Positions 4,981 to 13,187 are shown, numbered from the stretch's first letter. The stretch is 18,194 bases of DNA from Woeseia sp037968755 (GCA_037968755.1 JBBKWB010000157.1:1-18194); one strand, 5' to 3'. Made by a program: numbers and translations. The notes: a model not told the origin generated them from the sequence alone.

Positions 4981-5143
4981 AATTTGCGCGGCGTTTGGAG
5001 GCTGTAAGTGCTTGAACAGCTTAGTGCGTGTGGTTTGTTATATTGCGAATTGCTCATCACGATACCTTGCAACGGAATTCTTACTCGGAAAAATTCTTTT
5101 TCTACTTTTCGAACGAAAAAGTCAAAACATTCTCAACACTGAA
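4981..5143. other. Gene-free junction between the integron array and the sheath gene
   Basis: No credible gene is present. AT-rich runs near 5086-5122 form weak inverted repeats (GAAAAATTCTTTTTC; ACTTTTCGAACGAAAAAGT) just downstream of the sheath stop, which may act as its transcription end. A TATAAC at 5037-5042 (minus) could be the -10 of an array promoter, but no good -35 is at the right distance. Confidence 0.3.
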
Positions 5144-6682
5144 TCAGGCACACGCCTCACTGACCGGCGCGAACACAGTGCTCGCCATTCGGCTACCGGA
5201 AACAGTTTGGTATAGCGTCAGCGACAGTGGCTGCACGCTGTTGGCCGGGGTAAACGTCAGCAACACGGTAAGCCCACGGCCACTGTCTACCGCGCGCGTG
5301 TCGCGTTGTAATTCGCATTGCACGCTGTACTGATCATCTGCGAACGCGCCGGCGGCGGCCAGGGCGTGCATGAATTCTTCAACCTGGTAATTCACGCGCT
5401 GCACAGCATGGGCGCGATCCGCGTCAAAAATTGCCCAGCGGGTTGAGCTCTCAATGGTCTTGCCGATTAACAGGCAGAGTCGCCTGATGGATAAGCTTGC
5501 GAACTGTCGGTCAGACTGGCCGTTGCTGCCCAACGTGACGTTCCCGGTCATCTGCAACCTGCCGCCTTCGCCGGCAACAATGACATTGATGCCGGCACGA
5601 TTCAGCGCGCGATGCTCCTGCTCTGTAACCAGCGCATCAGCCTGGATACGGCGGTTGAACGCGTATTGACGTCCCGATAATTCCGACCACGGTCCGTGAT
5701 GTGCATCGAGCTTGCACAGCAAGCCTGCCAGTGCGCCACCGGCGGGCTGGCTTTGGTCCGCGATTCGGATACGTGGAAAATAAGAAATAATATTGCAGCT
5801 TGTGAAGCCCGCATGGCGCGCACCGGCGGCTGCATCGCGTGCATTTTGCCACGCTGCTTGCGGATCAATGATCAACATTGCGCCGCGCTTTCGGCAATAC
5901 AGCTCCGCCGCCAGTACTGCCGCCGGTCCCGGATCGCGATCCTTTGTTGGTGGCGGCAAATACAGCAGATCGACATCCTCCACTGCATTGAGGCTGAACA
6001 ACCCGGTACCGCGCACCGCTGAACCAATCAGGTCGTAGTCACACAGATCGCCGCCGTCGCCGCCGCGGTCGTCTGGAAATATATATGGGGTACGGGAGTC
6101 TGCGGCCTTGCCCATCGTGGCAAGCGGTCGGGAAGCTGGCAATGGCAGGTTCAGTTCAACAATGGAAGATTCCCGCAAGGCGTCTACGATGCTCGCGGTA
6201 CTCTCCGGGTCGCAACTGATGCCTTCGAAAATCTCCTGGTCGATGATTAAATTATTTTGCGGTGACAAGCGCTGCACAATCAGGTTGAAATGTTCATCGC
6301 CTTCGATGCCGTCGTAATCGACCGCCGCACGCAACATCTCGGTCGAACCTGGCTCCACAGCACTGAGCAGCAACGCACCTTCCGCACACGGGATGCTGAG
6401 AGTTGCGCCGTAGGCATTGTTCGCCACCCGCACAACGTAGAGCTGGTCGCCGCCATGCGCGAAAAACTGCTCTACCGCATAGCTGAGGCTACTGCGTTTC
6501 CATATGCCACCAAAGCGGCGCGAGAATGCCGCCAGGCTGTCGATCAGTACGGGCGTGTCCAGTGGGCCACGCAGTGCGCGGCCAATGAACGCAGGAATGC
6601 TTTGCAGCCGCAGGTTTATCGGCTGGTCCATCGGCGAGATTTCGGTAACGGTTATGCCGTGATCAGGATTACTAATGCTCAT
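5144..6682 (-). CDS. Orphan phage-type contractile tail sheath protein
   Basis: A 512-residue protein of the phage tail sheath family (PF04984 with a PF17482-type C-terminus). The N-terminal ITVTEISPMDQPINLRLQSI then PAFIGRALRGPLDTPVLI and FSRRFGG correspond to the sheath 'GVYVeE...a.vaAFiG....Gp...p..i.s...f...FG' start. YAVEQFFAHGGDQLYVVRV follows. The C-terminal STRWAIFDADRAHAVQRVNY, then FMHALAAAGAFADDQYSVQC, matches the conserved end. Sheaths normally polymerise around a tail tube with baseplate, tube and ATPase genes nearby; none of these is in this window. ATG at 6682 was chosen over a TTG eight codons upstream; GGCAGG gives a weak ribosome site. It is next to the integron boundary and divergent from the PLP enzyme. 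The role is unknown. Confidence 0.85.
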   Translation of the reverse strand: MSISNPDHGITVTEISPMDQPINLRLQSIPAFIGRALRGPLDTPVLIDSLAAFSRRFGGIWKRSSLSYAVEQFFAHGGDQLYVVRVANNAYGATLSIPCAEGALLLSAVEPGSTEMLRAAVDYDGIEGDEHFNLIVQRLSPQNNLIIDQEIFEGISCDPESTASIVDALRESSIVELNLPLPASRPLATMGKAADSRTPYIFPDDRGGDGGDLCDYDLIGSAVRGTGLFSLNAVEDVDLLYLPPPTKDRDPGPAAVLAAELYCRKRGAMLIIDPQAAWQNARDAAAGARHAGFTSCNIISYFPRIRIADQSQPAGGALAGLLCKLDAHHGPWSELSGRQYAFNRRIQADALVTEQEHRALNRAGINVIVAGEGGRLQMTGNVTLGSNGQSDRQFASLSIRRLCLLIGKTIESSTRWAIFDADRAHAVQRVNYQVEEFMHALAAAGAFADDQYSVQCELQRDTRAVDSGRGLTVLLTFTPANSVQPLSLTLYQTVSGSRMASTVFAPVSEACA

Positions 6683-6690
6683 CGGCCTGC

Positions 6691-6717
6691 CACCGCGCAG
6701 CAGCAATACGCGCGGTG
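6691..6717 (-). promoter_or_regulatory. Leader hairpin just upstream of the sheath gene
   Basis: A perfect 8-bp inverted repeat, CACCGCGC (6691-6698) and GCGCGGTG (6710-6717), with an 11-nt loop ends 8 nt before the sheath ATG. On the minus-strand mRNA it would place a stable stem against the ribosome-binding region and could lower translation. Confidence 0.35.
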
Positions 6718-6898
6718 ACGCAACGAATCGTACAGTGGAAGGTGGGCAATGGCGCCAGAGGAGTTGGCACAGAGGTCGTGCAGATGGTGTTCAGGCAACA
6801 TTACCTCTGACAAATTCGTCTCCGCGATTCACTGTCAGTCAGGAATGCCAGACATTCTAAAGAGCGAATGGTCAAGATGCCATCTTATTGAGTCGCGA

Positions 6899-6927
6899 TT
6901 GCCCCCGGCGACCAAGCCTGCTAATAA
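6899..6927 (+). promoter_or_regulatory. Putative promoter of the PLP enzyme gene
   Basis: TTGCCC (6899-6904), 17-bp spacer, TAATAA (6922-6927). The ATG at 6935 is 7 nt beyond and has no Shine-Dalgarno sequence, so a leaderless or very short leader transcript is possible. The rest of the 250-bp divergent intergenic region (6683-6934) shows no other clear site. Confidence 0.35.
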
Positions 6928-6934
6928 TCGGATT

Positions 6935-7999
6935 ATGTCAGATCGGGATGAATTGCAGTCCGCCTACCCTGCCCTGGGCCGGCTCGTCCCGCGCTTGCCA
7001 CTCGCCAGCCTGCCTACCCCGGTTCGGACCGTCTCGCTCGACCACGCGAGCGGGTCTCGGGAGATCCTGATCAAGCAGGATAACCGTAGCGGCCAGCTCT
7101 ACGGTGGCAACAAAATTCGCAAGCTGGAGTATTTGCTGGCCGCCGCACGCGCGCGCAATCGGCATACGATCGCCACCTTCGGTGCGGTCGGCTCGCACCA
7201 CGCGCTGGCTACAGCGCTTTATGCCCGCCAGCATGGCTTTGCCAATATTGCGTTTCTTTCTCACCAGACCCGTACCGCGGCGGTATCGGTTGCCCTCAAC
7301 ATGCACCTGCAAATTGGCAGCGAACTGGTTGTCTTCGGTGGCAATTATCACGAACGCATTTCTACTTTGCGAAAGCATCTGCGCGGGCGGCGTGCGGCTG
7401 TCATACCAGCCGGCGGCTCGTCATGGTTGGGCACTCTTGGTTTTGTGAGCGCAGGACTTGAGCTTGCTGCGCAAATTGGTCGCGGCGAATGCGCTTTGCC
7501 GGATCGGCTGTACGTCGCCACCGGCACGATGGGTACCGCCGTGGGTCTCGCTCTCGGTTTCGCGCTCGCGGGCGTGCCCATCGACATTCATGCCGTGCGC
7601 ATTTCGCATACATCGTTTACTGATGAGGTGAAACTCCAACGACTGGCCGCAAAGACCGCGCTGATGATGCATCGCCTCGACAGCTCGATCCCGCAAGACC
7701 TTGCCAGCCACATGCGGCTGCAATTGCGCCATGAATTTTTCGGTGACGGTTACGCGCAAACCAATGCCGCAACGGAACAAGCGATTGAACTCGCGCGGCG
7801 CGACCTGAACATGCGTCTTGAGCCGACTTACACCGGCAAAGCAATGGCCGCGTTGCTGCATGACCTTAAAGACCCGGCCACACGTTCCATGCGTATGCTG
7901 TTCTGGCAGAGCTATCACGCGGCTGACTTGCCGGTGAGCGGTGATTACCCGGATGACACCTCGGGCGTACCGGAAGAATTTCTGCGTTACTTTTCCTGA
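6935..7999 (+). CDS. PLP-dependent D-cysteine desulfhydrase / ACC deaminase family enzyme
   Basis: A 354-residue fold-type II PLP enzyme. The PLP Lys is Lys60 in YGGNKIRKLEYLL; the substrate-carboxylate loop that is usually SNH or SNQ reads GAVGSHHALATA (85-95); YVATGTMGTAVGLALG is the phosphate-binding Gly-rich loop. Such enzymes deaminate D-cysteine or 1-aminocyclopropane-1-carboxylate to keto acids and ammonia in the cytosol. The length is near the family's ~330-350. ATG at 6935 was chosen: the in-frame region upstream has no family similarity, and LPTPVRTVSL, the usual substrate-binding start, begins 26 residues in. The substrate cannot be assigned; the SHH variant argues against simple transfer of either activity. 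Its 3' end overlaps the 39-aa minus-strand gene by 13 bp. Confidence 0.82.
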   Translation: MSDRDELQSAYPALGRLVPRLPLASLPTPVRTVSLDHASGSREILIKQDNRSGQLYGGNKIRKLEYLLAAARARNRHTIATFGAVGSHHALATALYARQHGFANIAFLSHQTRTAAVSVALNMHLQIGSELVVFGGNYHERISTLRKHLRGRRAAVIPAGGSSWLGTLGFVSAGLELAAQIGRGECALPDRLYVATGTMGTAVGLALGFALAGVPIDIHAVRISHTSFTDEVKLQRLAAKTALMMHRLDSSIPQDLASHMRLQLRHEFFGDGYAQTNAATEQAIELARRDLNMRLEPTYTGKAMAALLHDLKDPATRSMRMLFWQSYHAADLPVSGDYPDDTSGVPEEFLRYFS

Positions 8000-8106
8000 G
8001 CCGCTTTCTTTTCGGCTTCGCGCCGGCGCGCTTCTTCCTCGGCTTCGCGCTGTTCGTCGCGCCGCCGGTCTATCTCGCCCAACATCACGTCCAGCCATTC
8101 ACTCAT
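7987..8106 (-). CDS. 39-aa charged peptide coupled to the L,D-transpeptidase gene
   Basis: ATG at 8106 overlaps the TGA of the L,D-transpeptidase gene as TGATG, so it would be translated by termination-reinitiation. The product begins MSEWLDVMLGEIDRRRDEQR and continues as an Arg/Glu/Ala-rich helix ending KKAAQEK, a pattern expected to form a single long amphipathic or coiled-coil helix. The TAA stop lies 11 bp inside the end of the convergent PLP enzyme gene. No signal peptide is present, so it would be cytosolic. Coding status is inferred from the exact stop-start overlap and the non-random composition; function unknown. Confidence 0.6.
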   Translation of the reverse strand: MSEWLDVMLGEIDRRRDEQREAEEEARRREAEKKAAQEK

Positions 8107-9260
8107 CAGTTGACGGCCTCTGCCACTTCTTCGTCGGCGGGTGGTAACTGGTCGATCATCTCGCGCACTTCGGACAAAGTTGGCGCGTCCGGATCCAGCT
8201 CCACCGTGTTGCGAACCAGGATGGCACGTTCGTAGATTTCGTCGAGGTCGGCTTTCGTGAGTTGCACGGGTACACCGCGTGCTTCACTGGCAATAGCGTG
8301 CATCTGTGCATCGACGTACTCCGCATCCATTCCGATGTACTTCTTTTCGCCCACTAATTTCTGCAGTTGCGCGAGATGCTCGGTCAACTCCGTCTCATCT
8401 TCTTCCAGCGCGGGGTGGCTCTCGAAATACAACTGGCCCGCGCGCTCGCCGAGTAGATGTGGTTGATTAACAATCGTTACCGGCACGCCGATATCGACCA
8501 GCGAATACAGCGTTTCGATATTCTCCGGGTATAGCCGCACGCAGCCGTGACTTACGCGCATGCCTACGCCGTAGGGTTGGTTCGTGCCGTGAATCAAATA
8601 GCCCGGCAAGCCGAGCTTCAGCACGAATAGGCCAAGCGGGTTGTCAGGCCCTGGCGGCACAATCGACGGCAACGGGTCGCCCAGTTCAGCATGCTCCTTG
8701 CGCACTGATGCCGGCACGTACCAGTGCGGGTCGCGCGCTTTCGCGGTGACCTTGGTGCTGCCCAGTGGCGTTTCCCAGCCGACCCGGCCAATACCGATCG
8801 GGTAACTCATCACTTGTTGCGGCTCGCCCTCCACTGCAGGCGGATAATAAAACAAGCGCTTCGTTGCGATGTTCAGTACCACGCCTTCCCGCGGTGCGTC
8901 CGGCAGCACGTACTGGGTCGGCAATAGCACGGGGGTACCGGTTTCGGGTATCCACGGATCAATGCCGGGGTTGGCCGATACCAGTTCGTCGTAGCCCAGG
9001 CCGTATTCGCGGGCGAGGTCGGGGAACGACTCGCCTTCGCCGATGCGTACAATCTGCAGCTCACCGACAACTGACTGCTCGGGCGCGTCCAGCAGGAAGA
9101 AACTGCGGTTGATAGGTTCCGCCAGCGGCTGGCTGGCCTGCTTGATCACCGTGCGCATTGCGGGCGTTTCGCCCTTCTCGAAAAAGCCGTCCCAGGTTGT
9201 GCACGCGGACAAGGTCAGCGCAAATACGGGAATCAGGACTCGGAAAACGGTATGGCGCAT
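8106..9260 (-). CDS. LysM-containing L,D-transpeptidase lipoprotein (YkuD family)
   Basis: A 384-residue envelope protein. The signal peptide ends in the lipobox LSAC with Cys20, so it is probably a lipoprotein. A LysM peptidoglycan-binding domain spans about 68-113 (QIVRIGEGESFPDLAREYGL), and a YkuD L,D-transpeptidase domain spans about 125-265 with the catalytic motif HGTN (His224) ... SHGCVRLYPENIE (Cys240). Enzymes of this type (E. coli ErfK/YbiS/YcfS) link Lpp to peptidoglycan or form 3-3 crosslinks. The ~115-residue C-terminal extension, rich in Glu, is typical of a gammaproteobacterial subgroup. ATG at 9260 was chosen because the reading frame upstream lacks a signal peptide. Neighbours are a methyltransferase upstream and a coupled small peptide downstream. 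Confidence 0.9.
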   Translation of the reverse strand: MRHTVFRVLIPVFALTLSACTTWDGFFEKGETPAMRTVIKQASQPLAEPINRSFFLLDAPEQSVVGELQIVRIGEGESFPDLAREYGLGYDELVSANPGIDPWIPETGTPVLLPTQYVLPDAPREGVVLNIATKRLFYYPPAVEGEPQQVMSYPIGIGRVGWETPLGSTKVTAKARDPHWYVPASVRKEHAELGDPLPSIVPPGPDNPLGLFVLKLGLPGYLIHGTNQPYGVGMRVSHGCVRLYPENIETLYSLVDIGVPVTIVNQPHLLGERAGQLYFESHPALEEDETELTEHLAQLQKLVGEKKYIGMDAEYVDAQMHAIASEARGVPVQLTKADLDEIYERAILVRNTVELDPDAPTLSEVREMIDQLPPADEEVAEAVN

Positions 9261-9340
9261 GGACAACACTTCAGTCAACAAGGCAAAGGGATAGGTGGAG
9301 TTTCGCAGAAGACCGCGTAGCTTGGCAAAACCGTTGCCCG

Positions 9341-10099
9341 CTAAGGCTTGCGGGCTGCCTTCAGGTACAGCGGCCAATGCACGGCCCGCCTCGTTTCGCC
9401 CCAGGCCGTCAGTAATTCCGGGGTAATTGCCGCCACAGGATCGGTGCCCGTATCGCGCAGGCAACGCTGGCTGGCCGACCAGGTGGCGACGTAGTCGAGC
9501 ATGTCCGTTGCCAGCCATTCCACGCTCATTGAGAACCGCGGGCATTCAAACTCCGCAAACGGCAAAGTGATATCGCTGTAGCCACGTTCGACGATAAGCC
9601 GCTCCGGCGGCCACCACGGCGAGAGCTGGTCGTAGAGTCCGTGGATGATGCGATCACATTGCTCGTCGATCATGCAGGTGCCGTAGCACCAGACCGCGAG
9701 TACACCACCCGGTTTCAGGACTCGTTTCGCCTCTGCAAAGAAACGCTCGACATCGAACCAGTGCAGAGCCTGCGCGACGGTGATCAGGTCAACACTGTCG
9801 GCGAGCAAACCGGACTTCTCCGCCGGGGCCACTCTGAACGCGATATTGTCTTGGGCGGTGGCGGCGTCGACCTGGGTCGCGCTGGCATCCGTCGCGATCA
9901 CGTTGGCAAATTTTTCGGCGAGCATTTGCGCCGCCTGGCCATTGCCCGTGGCGCAATCCCACGCGAGCTTGTTGTCGGCCGAACAGTCTCGCAGGAAGTC
10001 GTAAAGCGCCGGCGGATAACTTGGGCGCGCTCGTGCGTAGGCCGATGCGTGTCCGGAAAAATGATCTTTGAACTGGATGTCGCCAGTGGCGTCAGTCAC
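9341..10099 (-). CDS. Class I SAM-dependent methyltransferase
   Basis: A 252-residue methyltransferase (Methyltransf_11 type). The N-terminal FKDHFSGHASAYARARPSYP is typical of the subgroup; motif I is LAWDCATGNGQAA (45-57), the acidic residue after strand 2 is VIATDAS, and the post-motif LITVAQALHWFDVERFFAEA plus RVLKPGGVLAVW complete the Rossmann fold. The substrate is unknown. No ATG is near the conserved start. GTG at 10099 is preceded by AGGA at 8 nt spacing and was preferred over a GTG at 10120 (7 codons longer). It lies between the M48 protease and the L,D-transpeptidase with 70-80 bp gaps on either side. Confidence 0.87.
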   Translation of the reverse strand: MTDATGDIQFKDHFSGHASAYARARPSYPPALYDFLRDCSADNKLAWDCATGNGQAAQMLAEKFANVIATDASATQVDAATAQDNIAFRVAPAEKSGLLADSVDLITVAQALHWFDVERFFAEAKRVLKPGGVLAVWCYGTCMIDEQCDRIIHGLYDQLSPWWPPERLIVERGYSDITLPFAEFECPRFSMSVEWLATDMLDYVATWSASQRCLRDTGTDPVAAITPELLTAWGETRRAVHWPLYLKAARKP

Positions 10100-10171
10100 C
10101 GGGCTAATTCCTGACGGCACTGCTTAGCGAATGGATCGCGAATGTTTGCCAATGCGCTAGTGTTGTATCAA

Positions 10172-10990
10172 TCAGTTTTTCTGGCATTCCGGATTGAGAC
10201 CCTTTGCCTGGGCATCGTTGTACATTGCCAGCACGGTCGGATACTGCGACACCAGGTTTTCGATACGCGTTTCGCCGGAGGGGTGAGTCGACATGTACTC
10301 CGGGATCTTTGTCGCGTTCTTGGCGTTCATGTTTTTCCACAACTCGACGCTTTCGCGCGGGTCGAAACCGGCGCGCGCCATGTACTCCAGACCAACAACG
10401 TCCGCTTCCGTTTCCTGCTTACGGCTAAACGGATTCATGATGCCGAGTGAAGCGCCGGCTGACAGCGCCTCATATGCGCCGCGAGTCTGGTTGCTGTAGC
10501 CACCGCCAAGCAGGATTGCGGCGATGTCGATGCCAACGCCCGCGACAGCCGCCCGTGATGCGCGTTCGTTACCGTGATGCGCAATCTCGTGCGCCACCTC
10601 ATGACCGAGAACGGCAGCCAGTTGATCCTGGTTTTCCGCCATAGTCAGGATGCCGGACATCACCACAATTTTTCCGCCCGGCATAACAAAGGCATTGGCT
10701 GACGGGTTGTCCAGCACAGCGAGTTCCCAGTAGATATCGGAATCCGCCTCGTCGCCGACCGCCGCAATAATGGCGTCGGTAACGCAGGCAACGTAATCAA
10801 TGGTATTGCCGTTCGTTACCAGCGGTCCCGTTTCCTGGTACAGGCGAAATGCCCGGGCACTTTCGCGCGCCAGCTCGGCGTCGGATTTCAGAACGAGTTG
10901 TTTGCGGCCCGTCGGCGATGAGCTGCAGGCAGAAACCAACATCGCCATCAGCACGGCGCCCAATACGCTCAGTCGAAAAGTCGTGTTCAT
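10172..10990 (-). CDS. M48-family metalloprotease lipoprotein (LoiP/YggG-like)
   Basis: A 272-residue zinc protease. The signal peptide carries the lipobox LVSAC with Cys22, followed by SSSPTGRKQLVL, typical of outer-membrane M48 lipoproteins. The zinc motif is HEVAHEIAHH (His130, Glu131, His134), and the third ligand is in QETEAD (193-197). LDNPSANAFVMPGGKIVVMS is the conserved strand region before the active site, and MSTHPSGETRI is near the C-terminus. Such proteases degrade misfolded outer-membrane or periplasmic proteins. ATG at 10990 was preferred to GTG at 10993; GAGG lies 8 nt upstream. The gene follows sohB, another envelope protease, with a 94-bp gap. Confidence 0.92.
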   Translation of the reverse strand: MNTTFRLSVLGAVLMAMLVSACSSSPTGRKQLVLKSDAELARESARAFRLYQETGPLVTNGNTIDYVACVTDAIIAAVGDEADSDIYWELAVLDNPSANAFVMPGGKIVVMSGILTMAENQDQLAAVLGHEVAHEIAHHGNERASRAAVAGVGIDIAAILLGGGYSNQTRGAYEALSAGASLGIMNPFSRKQETEADVVGLEYMARAGFDPRESVELWKNMNAKNATKIPEYMSTHPSGETRIENLVSQYPTVLAMYNDAQAKGLNPECQKN

Positions 10991-11084
10991 CACTTTGTCC
11001 TCGCTCCAGGCCCGCCGCCGTGCAGCAGGCCGTATGCATTCAGACCGGTTCCGCGTGGGCGGGTTCCCGGCGCCTCGTCAGGTC

Positions 11085-12107
11085 TCAGCGTGGCAGGCGT
11101 GACTCGAAGTGGCGCCGCCAGCGGGCTGCATCAAATTTTTCCATTGCGCTGTCAACGCTGCCCATCAGGCGCTTCTGCAAAGGCTGTTTTACCTTGTAGC
11201 TCACCCTGAAGATATCCCGGGCATCCACCATAGATGCCAGCTGCTCGTCGCTGGTGGCCAATTCATCGGCCAGACCCAGTTCCAGCGCGCGGGTACCGTA
11301 CCAGTATTCACCAGTAGCGACTTTGGCGAGGTCGAGATCCGGGCGGTAGCGGTTGACGGCGGCTTTGAATAATTCGTGGACGTCTTCCAGCTGCTCTTTC
11401 AGGCGTGCGCGGTCTTCGTCGGTGTTCTTGCCGAACATGGTGACGTTGCGCTTGTAGTCTCCCGCTGTCACCTGTTCGAAATCCACACCGTGGTTATCGA
11501 GCAAGCGGTTGAAGTTAGGTAACTGCGCCAGCACGCCGATCGAACCCAATATCGCAAACGGTGCGGCGACGATGCGGTTCGCAACGCACGCCATCAAATA
11601 ACCACCGCTCGCAGCAACTTTGTCGACGGCAACGGTTAGCGGTATATCGCGTTCGCGGATACGCGCGAGCTGGGATGCGGCAAGGCCGTGTTCGTGTACT
11701 ACGCCGCCGGAATTATCGAGACGCACGTAAACATCGTCTTGCGCTTCAACAACTTCAAGAATTGCGCTGACTTCTTCGCGCAGCGACGGTACGGCGCTGG
11801 CTTTCAGGTCGCCCTTGAAGTCGATCACAAACGTGCGCGGCCGGCGCTCAGAGGATTTCGCAAGTGCCTTGACCTTTTCTTTCTGCGCCTTGGCAAAGAC
11901 CTTGAAGTCGCTCTTTTTAAATACGGCCTGCTTCAGCGCACCGGCAAGGTTGCGAAAACGCTCGTTGAGATTCTCGATCTCCAGCGTCTCGTCTTTACCT
12001 GCCTTGCGGCCAGCGGCAGCGATGGCGCCAATGATAACCACAAGAGCGGCTACGATCGTTACGGTCTTCAACAGGAACAAGCCGTATTCGGCGAAGAAAG
12101 CAGTCAT
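11085..12107 (-). CDS. sohB: SohB-like S49 inner-membrane protease
   Basis: A 340-residue signal-peptide-peptidase-family serine protease. One N-terminal membrane helix (about 8-32) anchors it with the protease domain in the periplasm, and an N-terminal SohB segment (IENLNERFRNLAGALKQAVF) precedes the S49 fold. The catalytic Ser is in DKVAASGGYLMAC (Ser167) and the catalytic Lys in AGDYKRNVTMFG (Lys219), giving the Ser-Lys dyad of SohB/SppA. The length is that of E. coli SohB (~349). The gene begins 12 nt after the lipA stop, so the two are probably cotranscribed. The Shine-Dalgarno sequence is weak. Confidence 0.94.
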   Translation of the reverse strand: MTAFFAEYGLFLLKTVTIVAALVVIIGAIAAAGRKAGKDETLEIENLNERFRNLAGALKQAVFKKSDFKVFAKAQKEKVKALAKSSERRPRTFVIDFKGDLKASAVPSLREEVSAILEVVEAQDDVYVRLDNSGGVVHEHGLAASQLARIRERDIPLTVAVDKVAASGGYLMACVANRIVAAPFAILGSIGVLAQLPNFNRLLDNHGVDFEQVTAGDYKRNVTMFGKNTDEDRARLKEQLEDVHELFKAAVNRYRPDLDLAKVATGEYWYGTRALELGLADELATSDEQLASMVDARDIFRVSYKVKQPLQKRLMGSVDSAMEKFDAARWRRHFESRLPR

Positions 12108-12119
12108 GACGACGCTCGC

Positions 12120-13133
12120 TCAGGCGCCGCAGGCGGCGAAGCCAACGTTATTTTTCTCGAGGACACGCTCAGCGCGATAAGAGGATCGGACCAGTGGTCC
12201 GGCAACAACTTCAACAAACCCTTTCTCCAGGCCTTCGCTGCGGTACGCGGCAAACTCGTCCGGCGTAACGTAGCGTTCAACGGGCAAATGATTTGGCGTT
12301 GGTCGCAGGTACTGACCGAGGGTCAGAATATCCACGCCTGCTGCGCGCAAGTCATCCATGGTTTCCATAATTTCGTGGTCGCGCTCACCGAGGCCCAGCA
12401 TCAGGCTGGTCTTGGTCAGTACGTCCGGTCGGTATTGCTTGGCATGTGCCAGCACTGCAATCGTTTGTTCGTAACCTGCGCGTGCGTCGCGCACCGGGTG
12501 GGTCAGGCGCCGCACGGTTTCGACGTTCTGTGCGAACACTTCAAGACCGGAGTCGACCACCGTTTCAACGTGTACTTCGTTGCCGTTGAAATCGGGGGTC
12601 AGTGCCTCGACCGCAGTTTGCGGGGTCAACTCCTTGATCGCGCGAACGCAAGCGGCGTAGTGAGCGGCGCCGCCATCGGCAAGGTCGTCACGATCAACCG
12701 ACGTGATGACGACGTATTTCAATCCCATCAGCTGGACGGCTTTAGCTGTGTTGGACGGCTCTTCCAGGTCCAGCCAGCCGCGCGGATTGCCGGTATCGAC
12801 CGCGCAAAACTTGCAGGCGCGGGTGCAAACAGAACCCATAACCATGATCGTGGCGGTGCCGTGATTCCAGCACTCGCCGATATTCGGACACATGGACTCC
12901 TCGCAGACCGTGCTGAGGCGATGGTCGCGAACCGTCTTGCGAACGGCAGAAAACTTCGCACCACTCGGCATCGGGGCCTTCAGCCACTTGGGCTTGCCGC
13001 CCGTCAGCCGCTGCGGCGCATCAATACGCGCTTTCATGCCGTTCTTGATGGCCGTAAAGCCAACTTCGGTCTGGTACTTGGCACCCGATTGCACAATCGG
13101 GATACCGCGAAATTCTTTGGTGTCGTTACTCAT
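12120..13133 (-). CDS. lipA: Lipoyl synthase
   Basis: A 337-residue radical SAM enzyme that inserts two sulfurs at C6 and C8 of octanoyl groups on lipoyl domains. The auxiliary cluster motif is CEESMCPNIGEC (Cys77, Cys82, Cys88), the radical SAM motif CTRACKFC (Cys103, Cys107, Cys110), and the C-terminal RSSYRAE supplies the serine ligand of the auxiliary cluster. ATG at 13133 was chosen; the longer in-frame extension runs through REP-like repeats. There is no good Shine-Dalgarno sequence. LipB, often encoded next to lipA, is not here; upstream is a repeat-rich intergenic region and downstream is sohB. Confidence 0.97.
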   Translation of the reverse strand: MSNDTKEFRGIPIVQSGAKYQTEVGFTAIKNGMKARIDAPQRLTGGKPKWLKAPMPSGAKFSAVRKTVRDHRLSTVCEESMCPNIGECWNHGTATIMVMGSVCTRACKFCAVDTGNPRGWLDLEEPSNTAKAVQLMGLKYVVITSVDRDDLADGGAAHYAACVRAIKELTPQTAVEALTPDFNGNEVHVETVVDSGLEVFAQNVETVRRLTHPVRDARAGYEQTIAVLAHAKQYRPDVLTKTSLMLGLGERDHEIMETMDDLRAAGVDILTLGQYLRPTPNHLPVERYVTPDEFAAYRSEGLEKGFVEVVAGPLVRSSYRAERVLEKNNVGFAACGA

Positions 13134-13187
13134 GGATCGGGGAGGATTCCGGCAAAGGACGGCATTTTCGCACGAATCAGAAAATGG

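Noticed and set aside
5012..5333. Short plus-strand frames beside the array as an integrase remnant
   Set aside because: The translations show none of the tyrosine recombinase motifs and overlap the end of the sheath gene.
6749..6934. 62-codon upstream extension of the PLP enzyme
   Set aside because: No family similarity, and it would pass through the candidate promoter; ATG at 6935 places the conserved start at the expected distance.
7421..8098. 225-codon minus-strand reading frame
   Set aside because: Mostly antisense to the PLP enzyme gene, low-complexity Arg-rich start, no domain; the 39-aa gene in another frame explains the end of this stretch better.
9261..9545. Longer N-terminus (95 extra codons) for the L,D-transpeptidase
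   Set aside because: It would bury a good lipoprotein signal peptide (lipobox at Cys20) inside the protein and overlap the methyltransferase gene.
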